Shown here: piece after piece, positions 10,801 through 18,706 of the stretch
How the letters are laid out: every line of letters starts with the position of its first letter
Numbering within the stretch: the stretch's first letter is position 1
Source: an uncultured Collinsella sp.
Lineage (GTDB): Bacteria > Actinomycetota > Coriobacteriia > Coriobacteriales > Coriobacteriaceae
Assembly: GCA_959601045.1 (NCBI GenBank)
Contig: CAUGNZ010000009.1
Span: 1-64,000, forward strand
Direction of reading: 5' to 3'
Length of the DNA stretch: 64,000 nt
Position numbers and translations under genes: made by a program
Notes under the pieces: generated by a model
What the model was told of the DNA's origin: nothing
The model's database searches: none
Seen by the model: the letters and a program-made list of their open reading frames with translations, nothing else

Positions 10801-11494
10801 GGCGACGGCGCGCCTGACCGCACTTTCCGAGTTCCAGGACCTGGGCAGCGGCATGCGCATCGCCATGCGCGACCTGGAGATCCGCGGCGCCGGCTCGCTG
10901 ATGGGCGCCGAGCAGCACGGCAACCTGTCGAGCGTGGGCTTTGACCTGTTTACGCAGATGCTGGGCCAGGCGGTGGCCGAGGCGCGCGGCGATGACGATG
11001 CCGGCGTGGAGGCGGCGAGCGTGGGTATTAACCTGCCGGCCGATTACTTCTTGTCCGAGGAGTATCTGCCGGCGGTGGATCAGCGCGTGCTCGTGTACCG
11101 TAAGCTCGCAGCAGCCGAGGACCTGGAGAGCATCGACGAGGTGCAGGAAGAGACCGAGGCCGCGCATGGCGAGCTGCCGTTGGCAGGACTCAACCTGTTC
11201 AATCGCGCACGAATCCGCATTCGCGGCGAGCGCCTGGGGCTCGAGAGCGTTACGCTCAGCGGCGGTCGCATCACGTTTTTGGGCATCGACGTGCCCAAGA
11301 AGGTGGCCTTTGAGCTAAAGACCCGCTATGGCGCGGTGAACTTCCCCAAGAGCCGCAAACTGTCGGTGCCCTACAAGGCGGGCGCCGGCGCGGGCAGCGG
11401 CCTGGGTCGCGGTCTCGACGCCAGCGACGGTACCGGCCCCGTGGCCGCGGCACTCATGTTGTTGCAGCAGTTGGGTGCGAGCGACGACGACTAA
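7862..11494 (+). CDS. mfd: Transcription-repair coupling factor
   Basis: This 1210-residue superfamily 2 translocase removes RNA polymerase stalled at DNA lesions and recruits UvrA. Its order is a UvrB-like N-terminal domain, the RNA polymerase interaction domain (residues about 535-610, FKPGDYVVHATHGIALF), the RecG-like motor with Walker A GDVGFGKTEVA near 685 and DEEQRFG near 785, then the C-terminal TRCF domain (about 1050-1160). Length is normal for the family, and the last 60 residues are a Gly/Ala-rich tail. ATG 7862 has GGAGGAA 6 bases upstream. A PAP2 phosphatase gene follows after 56 bases. Confidence 0.97.
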   Translation: MLIHRIAAQLYTAEALQTVETGLDAGEDVTLAVSQSGRTLMAAAQFARRPRPTVYIVSGEDAADRAARSLAAYVGLAHVCRFPERKDYPWREQAPDDAVVAQRCEALGRIVRGDNCIMVASARALLRCVPPVESRYWESTTFAVGEEIPFDEVPQRLVGMGYTNAGAADAPGLFRVHGDTVEVFPAQEKAPVRIEFFGDEIDRIRRMVSSTGQTIGNEDSIEIFPCRELALTDDAVHNMHVALYRASQSDSKLAALLEMVDARIVTPELDRFLPVTYGQTVSPLAHVSGKALVVLSEPRSLFDDCLRAYEDIEARAGEAGIDRLDGLYVRAQQLDFGAQQRLNYVSLIRAGGAVTAELKIEQPAIAGSDNRFMTRVQEVVGKRYACVFAIPDRGARESMELTFGDEGITFEESLTAAPENAGVIGDHVRVAAADSADRAARQDAHAAIRERRADALNARSLEAGAAQAAAGAAVPTISRGRVTFVDAALPQGVVVPDANLAVFSIADLNARMDANRARSRRKVDITQITFPFKPGDYVVHATHGIALFSEIARQEVGGKERDYFLLEYADGDKLYVPLEQVDRITRYVGPDGDKPRLTRLNTADWTRATNKARKNAKKLAFDLVDLYTRRSSITGIACPPDTPEQIEMEESFPYDETRDQLEAIADIKADMEAPKPMDRLLCGDVGFGKTEVALRAAFKCVDSGRQVMVLCPTTILAQQHYETFFERFAPFGLEVEVLSRFRTPAQQKRALKAFAEGTIDVLIGTHRLLSADVNPKNLGLVIIDEEQRFGVQHKEQLKNLREQIDVLTLSATPIPRTMQMATSGVRDMSLITTPPTGRRPVIVHVGEYDPDVVSAAIRLEVGRGGQVYYVSNRVKTIDDAVARVHEAAPEARVGVAHGKMSPREVEDVMIEFATKKIDVLIATTIVESGIDNATANTLIIEDSQRLGLAQLYQLKGRVGRSATQAYAYFMFPGELPLTEEATARLTALSEFQDLGSGMRIAMRDLEIRGAGSLMGAEQHGNLSSVGFDLFTQMLGQAVAEARGDDDAGVEAASVGINLPADYFLSEEYLPAVDQRVLVYRKLAAAEDLESIDEVQEETEAAHGELPLAGLNLFNRARIRIRGERLGLESVTLSGGRITFLGIDVPKKVAFELKTRYGAVNFPKSRKLSVPYKAGAGAGSGLGRGLDASDGTGPVAAALMLLQQLGASDDD

Positions 11495-11537
11495 CGGGTC
11501 GATGCTGCAAACGCCCCATTTGGGCACTCTGGTTCCA
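11494..11537 (+). repeat. Partial copy of the post-stop repeat family
   Basis: The short gap after mfd contains GATGCTGCAAACGCCCC followed by a GGCA-CTCTGG-TTC pattern. It resembles the central part of the elements at 16113, 24508 and 49437, and lacks their flanking hairpins. Confidence 0.45.
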
Positions 11538-11550
11538 TCGAAAGGAAAGC

Positions 11551-12414
11551 ATGTTCGGATACATCTATAAGAAAGACGTCGCCATTATCGCGGTTGTCCT
11601 GTGTCTTTGTCTGGGCGTGGGCAGTTTCTTCGACTATCAGATTTCGAGCGCGCTGTTCAACATCGGCAGCATGTACGGTCGCTTTGTCGAGGCGGCCGGC
11701 GAGCTGCCGTTCGAGCTGACGGCGAGCATCGCGGGCGTTATGCTCGTGCGCTCGGCACGCCCCGATTCCAGGGGGAGCAAATGGCTCGCTGCGCTGGGCG
11801 TTTTGATCAACGTGGGTCTGGTCGGCTACGAGATTATCGGATCGCTGCGCGTCGGCGGCAAGCTCATCGCGTTTCAGCTGGTGCTGACGTTTGTGCTGGT
11901 CATTGCGGTTAACGCTATTGCCTATCGCCTTACGCGCGACACCGCGCCCGACGAGCTTACGCGCTGGGCGTTGATGGTACTTGCCGTGTGGGTCGCTCAG
12001 GCCATTATCCTCAACGTGATCGTCAAGCCGCTGTGGTCGCGCCCGCGCATGCGCGTGATCGAGGTCACGCCGGGGCTCAATTTTCAGCCGTGGTGGGTAA
12101 TCGGCAATCCCGACAAGTGGACCTATATCGCCGCCGGCGTGATCAAGGACGGGTTCAAGTCGTTCGCGAGCGGGCACACCGCGCATGCGGCGATCGGCCT
12201 TATGCTCGCCGGGCTTCCCGCGGCAGCCTTTAAGGAAAAACCTTCGCGTCGCCGCGTGATCTTTTGGGTGGCGGCTGTGGTCGCGGCGCTCGTCGCCTTT
12301 GGCCGTATCGTGATCGGAGCTCACTTTTTGAGCGACGTGAGCTGCGGCTTTGCCCTGGTGTTGGCGCTTGAGTGCCTTGCCGCGCGCGTTGCCTATCCCA
12401 ACGGCGTACAATAG
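11551..12414 (+). CDS. PAP2 family membrane phosphatase
   Basis: This 287-residue integral membrane protein has six or so predicted helices. The three phosphatase signature pieces are present: KPLWSRPR (K-x6-RP-like), SGHTAH (PSGH-like) and RIVIGAHFLSDV (SR-x5-H-x3-D-like, with the first residue changed). Family members dephosphorylate phosphatidic acid, undecaprenyl pyrophosphate or related lipids at the outer face of the membrane; which one applies here cannot be told. AAAGGA precedes ATG 11551 by 5 bases. Confidence 0.85.
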   Translation: MFGYIYKKDVAIIAVVLCLCLGVGSFFDYQISSALFNIGSMYGRFVEAAGELPFELTASIAGVMLVRSARPDSRGSKWLAALGVLINVGLVGYEIIGSLRVGGKLIAFQLVLTFVLVIAVNAIAYRLTRDTAPDELTRWALMVLAVWVAQAIILNVIVKPLWSRPRMRVIEVTPGLNFQPWWVIGNPDKWTYIAAGVIKDGFKSFASGHTAHAAIGLMLAGLPAAAFKEKPSRRRVIFWVAAVVAALVAFGRIVIGAHFLSDVSCGFALVLALECLAARVAYPNGVQ

Positions 12415-12459
12415 CCCCGTTTGAATCATCGGGCCCGTGCCCGGCTAGAGAGGATTGCC

Positions 12460-13485
12460 ATGCTCGCGTTTAACAACGACTATTCCCACGGCGCACATCC
12501 GGCAGTGCTGCAGGCGCTCGTCGACACCAATATGGAGCCGCAGCCCGGCTACGGTACCGATGCGCACACCGAGCGTGCCAAGCAGCTTATCCGCGAGGCC
12601 TGTCAGGCCCCCGATGCCGACGTGTTTTTTCTGGTGGGCGGCACGCAGGCCAACGCGACGGTGATCGACATGCTGCTTGCGCCCTACGAGGGCGTCGTTG
12701 CTGCCGAGACTGGCCACGTCGCCTGTCACGAGGCGGGCGCCATCGAGTTTGGCGGTCACAAGGTGCTCACCATCCCCGGCTATGAGGGTAAGATGCGCGC
12801 CGAGGACCTCGAGAACTATATCCAGGTGTTCTACGAAAACGAGAGCTACGAGCACACGGTGTTCCCGGGCGCTGTGTACGTGAGCCTATCGACCGAGTAC
12901 GGCACGCTGTACTCCAAGGCCGAGCTCGCGGCGATTCGTGCGGTGTGCCAGAAGCGCGAGATTCCGCTGTTTGTGGACGGTGCCCGCTTGGCCTATGCGC
13001 TGGCGTCCGATGAATGCGACATTACCCTGCCCGAGCTGGCGCAGCTGTGCGACGTGTTCTACATCGGCGGCACCAAGTGCGGCGCGCTCTGCGGCGAGGC
13101 TGTGGTGTTCTGCGGCATGCACGCCCCGGCGCATCCCATTCCGCGCATTAAGCAGCATGGTGCGTTGCTGGCCAAGGGTCGCCTGACGGGCGTGCAGTTT
13201 GAGGCGCTCTTTACCGATGGCCTGTATTTTGAGATTGGTCGCCAGGCGATTGAGACCGCTCAGGCGCTTCGTCGCGTGCTGCACGAGCGCGGCTACCAGT
13301 TCTTCTTGGAGACGCCGACCAACCAGCAGTTCGTGATTCTGCCCAACGAGGACATGGCCCGCATTCGCGAGCATGCCTCGATTGAGTACTGGGAAAAGTA
13401 CGACGAGACCCACACGGTGGTGCGCTTTTGCACCAGCTGGGCCACGACGCAGAAGGACATCGACGCGCTGGCGGCTGTCCTGTAG
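12460..13485 (+). CDS. ltaE: Low-specificity L-threonine aldolase family enzyme
   Basis: This 341-residue fold-type I PLP enzyme of the beta-eliminating lyase/threonine aldolase family begins with the diagnostic FNNDYSHGAHPAVL and carries the Schiff-base Lys206 in YIGGTKCGA. Typical members split L-threonine or L-allo-threonine into glycine and acetaldehyde. ATG 12460 has AGAGAGGA 7 bases upstream; an in-frame ATG 39 bases earlier has no ribosome site. A strong terminator follows. Confidence 0.9.
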   Translation: MLAFNNDYSHGAHPAVLQALVDTNMEPQPGYGTDAHTERAKQLIREACQAPDADVFFLVGGTQANATVIDMLLAPYEGVVAAETGHVACHEAGAIEFGGHKVLTIPGYEGKMRAEDLENYIQVFYENESYEHTVFPGAVYVSLSTEYGTLYSKAELAAIRAVCQKREIPLFVDGARLAYALASDECDITLPELAQLCDVFYIGGTKCGALCGEAVVFCGMHAPAHPIPRIKQHGALLAKGRLTGVQFEALFTDGLYFEIGRQAIETAQALRRVLHERGYQFFLETPTNQQFVILPNEDMARIREHASIEYWEKYDETHTVVRFCTSWATTQKDIDALAAVL

Positions 13486-13503
13486 CCTGATGTAATGACG
13501 AGG

Positions 13504-13547
13504 GGCCGCCCTGCGCTGGGTTTGGCGCAGGGCGGCCTTTGCTTTTT
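13504..13547 (+). terminator. Rho-independent terminator after threonine aldolase
   Basis: A perfect 13-bp stem GGCCGCCCTGCGC / GCGCAGGGCGGCC with a short loop is followed by TTTGCTTTTT. Confidence 0.93.
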
Positions 13548-13563
13548 GGGGGAGAAGAGTTGT

Positions 13564-14145
13564 ATGACCGAGATGTCCGAGCCGACGATTCGCCTGGCGA
13601 CGCCCGAAGACGCGCCGGCGTTGCTTGCCATCTATGAGCCATATGTGCGCCAGACGGCGATTACCTGCGAATACGAGGTGCCGAGCGTTGAGGAGTTCGC
13701 CGGGCGCATCGAGCGTACGCTCAGGCGCTATCCGTATCTGGTAATGGAGCTGGACGGGCGTCCGGTAGGCTATGCCTATGTGAGTCCGCTCAACAGCCGC
13801 GAGGCATACGACTGGTCGGTCGAGACATCGATCTACCTGGCGCGCGACGTGCGCCACGGCGGGCTGGGCCGCAAGCTGCATGATGCGCTCAAGCAATGCC
13901 TGATCGCGATGGGCATCACCAATATGTGCGCGCTCATCGCCGTGCCGCACGATAGGGACGACGAGTACCTGACGCACAACAGCCAGGATTTCCATGCCCA
14001 TATGGGATATCGCCTGGTGGGCGCCTTTGACCGCTGCGCCCAAAAGTTCGGCCGCTGGTACGACATGTGCTGGATGGAGCTGGTCCTTGCCGAGCGCACG
14101 CCCAACCAGCCCAAGCCAACCTGGTTCCCCGACCTCCTCGCCTAA
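13564..14145 (+). CDS. GNAT family N-acetyltransferase (phosphinothricin acetyltransferase-like)
   Basis: This 193-residue GNAT protein is close in layout to the Pat/Bar/YncA group: TIRLATPEDAPALLAIYEPYV at the N-terminus, the acetyl-CoA motif RHGGLGRKLHDAL in the middle, and GYRLVGAFDRCAQKFGRWYDMCWME near the end. Such enzymes acetylate the amino group of small compounds such as methionine derivatives or phosphinothricin. ATG 13564 follows GGGGGA by 9 bases. It is convergent with the GntR gene at 14191. Confidence 0.85.
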   Translation: MTEMSEPTIRLATPEDAPALLAIYEPYVRQTAITCEYEVPSVEEFAGRIERTLRRYPYLVMELDGRPVGYAYVSPLNSREAYDWSVETSIYLARDVRHGGLGRKLHDALKQCLIAMGITNMCALIAVPHDRDDEYLTHNSQDFHAHMGYRLVGAFDRCAQKFGRWYDMCWMELVLAERTPNQPKPTWFPDLLA

Positions 14146-14184
14146 AACCACCACGAAGGTGCCTGTCCCCTTTGTGGTGGTTTT
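14144..14184. terminator. Bidirectional hairpin terminator
   Basis: AAAACCACCAC (14144-14154) pairs exactly with GTGGTGGTTTT (14174-14184), giving a U-tract on either strand. It lies between two convergent genes. A similar CCACCAC hairpin lies at 31751-31819. Confidence 0.85.
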
Positions 14185-14190
14185 GGCAGG

Positions 14191-14913
14191 TTAGCCGATG
14201 GGCTCGGTGTATTTGGCGCGGTCGGTGCGTTGGATGCGCTTGGAGACATGGAGCGGGCGGCCGTCGGTGTCGTAGACGTAGTCGGTGATCAGGATCAGCG
14301 CCTGCCCGCGCTCAACGTTGAGCAAAAACGCCTCGTTTTGCGAGGCATAGCACACCTCAAAGGTCTTATGTCCCTGTGCCGGCGCGCGATGGAATTCCTG
14401 GCGCAGCGTGGCGTAGAGCGAACCGTTGATATCGCGGTCGATGAGTGCTTCAAAGCTCGGTGGTAGATAGGTGGTCTCCAGGCACAACGGCGCATCGTCC
14501 AGATAACGCAGACGGACAAGTTTGACGAGCTTGCTGCCCACGGCGGCATCAAAGAACTTGGCTATGCTGCCGCCCGCCTTGGTAAAGCCCGAGTCCACCG
14601 TGCGCGTGGTGGGCTTCATGCCCTGACCCTGGACCTGCGCCGTATAGCTCGAAAACACCAGGTTGTTCTCGTGGAGCGCCGGCGTGTCGGCCACAAAGGC
14701 GCCGCGCCCGCGCTCGGTTCGAACCAGACCCTCATCAACGAGCACCTTAAGGGCATGGCGTACGGTGCTGCGCGACAGCCCCGATTCGTCCATGAGTTCC
14801 ATCTCGGACGGCAGCTTGTCTCCGCGCGCGTAGGTGCCGGCGGCGATGCGGTCGCGCAACATGTCCGCCAAGCGCTCGTACTGGCTCAGTTTCTTTTTAG
14901 ATGAAGCGTTCAT
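14191..14913 (-). CDS. GntR family regulator with UTRA domain
   Basis: This 240-residue regulator has an N-terminal GntR winged helix (about 8-75; LPSEMELMDESGLSRSTVRHALKVL) and a C-terminal UTRA/chorismate-lyase-like ligand domain (95-235), which in this family binds phosphorylated sugars or sugar conjugates. It is divergent from the SIS deglycase gene at 15120 across a 206-bp gap that contains two copies of a 17-base motif, one near each gene. It therefore probably represses itself and the deglycase and releases DNA on binding the phosphorylated substrate. Confidence 0.9.
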   Translation of the reverse strand: MNASSKKKLSQYERLADMLRDRIAAGTYARGDKLPSEMELMDESGLSRSTVRHALKVLVDEGLVRTERGRGAFVADTPALHENNLVFSSYTAQVQGQGMKPTTRTVDSGFTKAGGSIAKFFDAAVGSKLVKLVRLRYLDDAPLCLETTYLPPSFEALIDRDINGSLYATLRQEFHRAPAQGHKTFEVCYASQNEAFLLNVERGQALILITDYVYDTDGRPLHVSKRIQRTDRAKYTEPIG

Positions 14914-14923
14914 GCGATCAACC

Positions 14924-14940
14924 TGTATCTAACTTGTATG
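14924..14940. promoter_or_regulatory. Putative GntR operator, copy 1
   Basis: TGTATCTAACTTGTATG matches the copy at 15063 in 16 of 17 positions. It lies about 10 bases upstream of the GntR start codon on the opposite strand, a position suited to autoregulation. Confidence 0.65.
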
Positions 14941-15062
14941 AATATCTAATCAGGCATGTATTCAATACGACAACAAAACCGCTGGTAGCCAATTATCAAA
15001 AACCGCATCAGCAAAATTTCTAAGACAAATATAGCATACAACTAGTCGACATAACCAAAACA

Positions 15063-15079
15063 TGTATGTAACTTGTATG
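15063..15079. promoter_or_regulatory. Putative GntR operator, copy 2
   Basis: TGTATGTAACTTGTATG lies 40 bases upstream of the SIS deglycase start, near the expected promoter. A related half, GCATACAACTAGT, is found between the two copies. Confidence 0.65.
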
Positions 15080-15119
15080 CCTGTGATGAGCATCAAACGA
15101 GAAGAAAGGCTGATGCGCG

Positions 15120-16112
15120 ATGACTACTCAGGAACAGGTTAAGGACGTCGTCTCCCAGGTTTTGGCTGACAAGGCAGACAAGGGCGGCATCAAGCGCGTC
15201 GTGTGGATTGGCGCCGGCGGGTCCAACGGCGGCAACTATCCTGCCCAGTACTTTATGGAGCACGAGGCCACGCAGGTCGTGAGCTCCAGCTATACCAGCA
15301 ACGAGTTCGTGCACGCAACCCCTGCCTACGTTAACGAGAACACCCTGGCCGTCGTCGTGTCCATGCGCGGCACCAAGGAGACCATCGTCGCCGCCCAGGT
15401 CGCCAAGGACCACGGCGCCAGCACCATCGCCATCTATGTTGACGAGTCCGGCCTCACCGAGGTCTGCGACTACAAGATCCAGTACGACAGCCTGGCCGTC
15501 GACGAGTCCTGCATGGGCCGCACCAACTCCGCCGTCGTGACCATGATCGCCATGGAGCTCACGCAGCAGACCGAGGGCTATGCCGAGTACGAGACCGCTA
15601 TGGCCGCGTTCGACTTGGTCGACCCCATCTATCGCAAGGCCGTCGAGTACACCCGTCCGCTTGCTGCCAAGTGGGCCGAGCAGAACGCCGACAAGCCCTG
15701 CATCAACGTGATGGCTCAAGGTCCGCTCTTTGGTGCCGCCTACGTCTTTAGCATCTGCAACGTGCAGGAGATGCTGCAGATCGACTCCTGCACCATCAAC
15801 ACCTGCGACTTCTTCCATGGCCCCTTCGAGATTCTGGACAAGCGCACCTCGCTGTTCCAGCTCATCAGCGTCGGCCGCAGCCGCTGCAACGACGAGCGCG
15901 GCATCCGCTTCGTCAACCAGTACGGTGGCGAGCGCGTCTATCAGCTCGACGCCAAGGAGCTTGGCCTCAACGACATCAAGGACAGCGTGAGCGAGTACTT
16001 CAACCACCTGATCTTTGCGCCGATCCTCAACAACGTGTACATGCGCGCGCTCTCTGCCGTCACCCACAAGGACTACATGACGCGCCGCTACATGTGGAAG
16101 TTGGAGTATTAG
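15120..16112 (+). CDS. SIS domain sugar-phosphate deglycase (FrlB/FraB/GfrE-like), copy 1
   Basis: This 330-residue cytoplasmic enzyme has two SIS domains (about 25-160 and 190-320) that bind sugar phosphates; IGAGGSNGG (30-38) is the first phosphate-binding loop. Glu217 (EML) and His233 (FFHGPFE) are 16 residues apart, the spacing of the catalytic Glu and His known from Salmonella FraB, and the protein ends RRYMWKLEY as its three paralogues here do. It would cleave a 6-phosphorylated Amadori compound, such as fructoselysine, to hexose phosphate and amine; a glucosamine-type isomerase role is the alternative. The neighbouring PTS at 17747 could supply the substrate. GAAAGG precedes ATG 15120 by 10 bases. 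Confidence 0.85.
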   Translation: MTTQEQVKDVVSQVLADKADKGGIKRVVWIGAGGSNGGNYPAQYFMEHEATQVVSSSYTSNEFVHATPAYVNENTLAVVVSMRGTKETIVAAQVAKDHGASTIAIYVDESGLTEVCDYKIQYDSLAVDESCMGRTNSAVVTMIAMELTQQTEGYAEYETAMAAFDLVDPIYRKAVEYTRPLAAKWAEQNADKPCINVMAQGPLFGAAYVFSICNVQEMLQIDSCTINTCDFFHGPFEILDKRTSLFQLISVGRSRCNDERGIRFVNQYGGERVYQLDAKELGLNDIKDSVSEYFNHLIFAPILNNVYMRALSAVTHKDYMTRRYMWKLEY

Positions 16113-16273
16113 TTACGCCGTTCTACCGAACGGCGTAACGGCTCGACGCTGCGCGGGCCGCATTTGGACAATCTGGCGTTCAACTTCAAGGGCGCGACCA
16201 GAAGGTCAGCGCCCTTTCGTTTCACACCACCTTGCCTCAAATGCGACCCGCTCGCTGACTTATGCTCAACCAG
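16113..16273 (+). repeat. Post-stop structured repeat, copy A
   Basis: It starts at the base after the SIS stop codon with the hairpin TTACGCCGTT / AACGGCGTAA. CTCGACGCTGC, an inner hairpin AAGGGCGC / GCGCCCTT and a closing GCTGACTTATGCTCAACCAG follow. Copies B (24508) and C (49437) share the whole layout. The hairpins may end transcription or protect the mRNA end. Confidence 0.85.
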
Positions 16274-16282
16274 CGGCGCCTT

Positions 16283-16364
16283 AGTCGTTGGGGACGTTCT
16301 TAAATGACTAGGCATTCAGGAACGTCCCCAACGACTAGTCATTTAAGAACGTCCCCAATGACTA
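16283..16364. repeat. Inverted GTTGGGGACG repeat
   Basis: The segment 16283-16310 (core GTCGTTGGGGACGTTCTTAA) is repeated in reverse complement at 16336-16364 with one change, and a third partial copy sits between them. A diverged copy follows repeat B at 24694-24753. The rest of 16365-16445 holds only promoter-like DNA. Confidence 0.8.
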
Positions 16365-16425
16365 CCCAATGAGTATGTGGGGAAACAGATTTTTCCGTTC
16401 GGCGATTTGTGTCTTGAAAAATGTA

Positions 16426-16442
16426 TATAACGACTATAACGT
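16426..16442. promoter_or_regulatory. Tandem TATAACG motif upstream of the DMT exporter
   Basis: TATAACG occurs at 16426-16432 and again at 16435-16441. The same heptamer or its complement is found before the PTS operon (17712), the GntR gene (23733) and the second deglycase/PTS unit (37547). It overlaps a plausible -10. Confidence 0.5.
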
Positions 16443-16481
16443 AGTGTGAAACATATTGGAAACAATATCGAGGAGGCTGCG

Positions 16482-17564
16482 TTGAAGAAAAGCAATCTGG
16501 GCTATGTGCTGGTGCTGGTCGCCGCGCTTATGTGGGGCAGCATCGGAATCTTTGTAAACGGCATCTCGGCCATGGGCGTCTCGTCCCAGAGCATGGCTGC
16601 CTTTCGCTTGTTGGTCGGAGCGCTTATCTTGGCGCCGGTCCTGATGTTTATGGGCTGCCGTCCGGGTGAGGGGTCTACCGTGGCTCAGGGTCCGCTGGCC
16701 CTGTTCAAGGCAAGCCCTAAAGAGCTTGTTCCCTGCGCGCTTGTCGGTATCGTCGGTTTGGCCGCCGCCAACACCTGCTATTACGAGTGCATGGGCGAGG
16801 TGGGCATGTCCACGGCCTCGGTGCTGCTCTACACCTCGCCGGTGTTTGGCGTCATGCTCGGTCGTGTGCTTTATCGCGAGGACGTGACCCCCAACAAGCT
16901 CGTTGCCATTGTCTTCAACATCGTTGGCTGCGTGCTTGCAGTGACCAATGGCGACCTTTCCGGTTTTCATTTTTCGGTTTGGGGCGTCACGTCGGGCGTG
17001 ATTGCAGGCCTTTGCGGTGCGTCGCTCGCGGTGTTTAGCCGGATAGCAACTAAGACGGTCCACCCGCTGGCTGTCACGTTTTGGGGCTTTGTTTTTGGCG
17101 GTGCGGTTATGGCAGCTATCGCGGCTCCGTGGCCGGATGTCGCCGCGGCAATGTCGCCACAGCTGCTGCTGCTGTTCCTTGGCTTTGGACTCATCCCCAC
17201 AGCCGTGGCTTACATCTTATATATGCAGGGTCTGTCCATGGGGCTCGAAACATCGAAAGTTCCCGTCGTAATGTCTTTCGAGACGGTCGTCACCGTACTG
17301 GTGGGCATTGGTGTCTATGCCGAGCCCGCCGGCGCGATCAAGGTTCTGGGCATTGTGCTGGTGCTCGCGTCCATCCTGATCATGAATACCGACTTCTCCA
17401 AGCTGCGCAACAGCGTGTTTGTCGGTCATGTCGTTGAGAGCATGACCTTTAAGCCCAACGCGTGGTGGACGGAGAAATCGCAGGACATGGATCTGTTTAA
17501 GGAACGCACTGGCATCGCGCTGGAGCCCACCGTGCAGGAAAGCCCCTGGTACTTCGTGCGATAG
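16482..17564 (+). CDS. DMT superfamily transporter, EamA type
   Basis: This 360-residue protein has about ten predicted membrane helices in two EamA repeats (residues about 5-140 and 155-290; second-half motif GLIPTAVAYILYMQGLSMG). It has an unusual soluble C-terminal tail of about 60 residues. Relatives export amino acids or metabolites. The start is set at TTG 16482 because AGGAGG lies 5 bases upstream and the first helix then begins a few residues in; a GTG 36 bases earlier has no ribosome site. Its position between a deglycase and a PTS operon, with a shared TATAACG motif, suggests export of the amine released from glycated amino acids. Confidence 0.82.
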   Translation: MKKSNLGYVLVLVAALMWGSIGIFVNGISAMGVSSQSMAAFRLLVGALILAPVLMFMGCRPGEGSTVAQGPLALFKASPKELVPCALVGIVGLAAANTCYYECMGEVGMSTASVLLYTSPVFGVMLGRVLYREDVTPNKLVAIVFNIVGCVLAVTNGDLSGFHFSVWGVTSGVIAGLCGASLAVFSRIATKTVHPLAVTFWGFVFGGAVMAAIAAPWPDVAAAMSPQLLLLFLGFGLIPTAVAYILYMQGLSMGLETSKVPVVMSFETVVTVLVGIGVYAEPAGAIKVLGIVLVLASILIMNTDFSKLRNSVFVGHVVESMTFKPNAWWTEKSQDMDLFKERTGIALEPTVQESPWYFVR

Positions 17565-17704
17565 GGGATTGGCGAGGCGTCTGATCGGGCGTCGCCAAGA
17601 CAGCGCCGACCTACCCTGCATCAACGTTTCGATTGCGTTAAACCCGTCAACGGTCGATTTTCACCCGCGAACGGTCTTTATACTAATTAGCAATATAAGC
17701 AACG

Positions 17705-17730
17705 TATAAGACGTTATAATGACCATAACG
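17705..17730. promoter_or_regulatory. Promoter and putative operator of PTS operon 1
   Basis: A -10 TATAAT (17715-17720) lies inside two overlapping inverted repeats: TATAA-N4-TTATA (17705-17718) and GTTAT-N7-ATAAC. The string AAGACGTTATA recurs before the GntR gene at 23782. AAAAGGAGGAGG follows as the ribosome site. Confidence 0.6.
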
Positions 17731-17746
17731 AAAAGGAGGAGGCAAG

Positions 17747-18670
17747 ATGAATCAGATCATTCTCGCATCTCATGGCGGCCTGGCCGCAGGCGCCAAAGAC
17801 ACGCTCGAGATGGTTCTCGGCGACGTGTCGAACGTCCACGTCGTGTCGCTTGCTCGTGACGACAAGGAGCCCATCACCAATAAGGTGGACGCCATGATCG
17901 CCACGTTCAACGCGGACGACACCGTCTATGTGCTGACCGATATGCTCGGCAGCTCGGTCAACAACAACATGGTCGAGCTTTCCAAGAACGGCACGAAGTT
18001 CACGGTTGTCAGCGGTTTCAACATCCCGCTGGCGCTCACGCTCGCTATGAGCCCCGTCCCCGTCAAGGGCGCCGAGCTCGCGGCCCTCATCAACGAGGCC
18101 CGCACCGGTCTGACCAACCCCAACGCACCGGTCGAGGCTGCCGCGGCTCCCGCCAAGAAGGCCAAGGCGTCCCGTCACAGCTCCGGTCCCGCCAAGATCG
18201 TCCTCGCACGTCTTGACTACCGTCTGTTGCACGGCCAGGTCGTCTTTACCTGGACCACCAAGGTTCAGGCCGAGCGCATCATCGTCGTCGACAACGCTGC
18301 CGCCAACGATGACATCAAGAAGGGCGCTCTTAAGCTGGCCAAGCCCCAGGGCGTGCGCCTGAACGTCTTCACCGTCGAGCGTGCCCTCGCCAAGATGGAC
18401 AAGCTCAACACCCTCGGCGAGCGCGTCATGTTCGTCTTTGGCAACACTGCCGAGATGCTGCAGTTCTGCCAGGGCTACAAGCTCGACGCCATCAACCTGG
18501 GCGCCACCGCCAACCACGACGGTGCCGATCAGGTCGGCGGCAAGGACAGCTCCGTCTTCCTCGACGCCACCCAGAAGGCCGACGTCAACCAGCTGCTCGA
18601 CATGGGCATCAAGCTCTACGTCCAGCAGACCCCTACGTATCAGAGCGTCGACATCGACGCCAAGCTGTAA
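17747..18670 (+). CDS. PTS mannose-family EIIA-EIIB fusion protein
   Basis: This 307-residue cytoplasmic phosphoryl-transfer protein has an EIIA-Man domain at residues 1-122 with phospho-acceptor His9 (ILASHG), an Ala/Pro/Lys linker (123-148), and an EIIB-Man domain from 149 to the end with His162 (RLDYRLLHGQV). Phosphate passes from HPr to His9, to His162 and then to the sugar entering through EIIC-EIID, encoded directly downstream. In the second PTS of this window (36441 and 36932) the same two domains are separate genes. The ribosome site AGGAGGAGG is very strong, suggesting high expression. Confidence 0.95.
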   Translation: MNQIILASHGGLAAGAKDTLEMVLGDVSNVHVVSLARDDKEPITNKVDAMIATFNADDTVYVLTDMLGSSVNNNMVELSKNGTKFTVVSGFNIPLALTLAMSPVPVKGAELAALINEARTGLTNPNAPVEAAAAPAKKAKASRHSSGPAKIVLARLDYRLLHGQVVFTWTTKVQAERIIVVDNAAANDDIKKGALKLAKPQGVRLNVFTVERALAKMDKLNTLGERVMFVFGNTAEMLQFCQGYKLDAINLGATANHDGADQVGGKDSSVFLDATQKADVNQLLDMGIKLYVQQTPTYQSVDIDAKL

Positions 18671-18706
18671 TCAACCAGGCTTTTGCCTGACTGAAAGGAG
18701 AAGGGT

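Noticed and set aside
16446..16481. Upstream GTG start for the DMT transporter at 16482
   Set aside because: No ribosome site precedes it and it lies within the promoter/operator region, whereas TTG 16482 has AGGAGG at good spacing.
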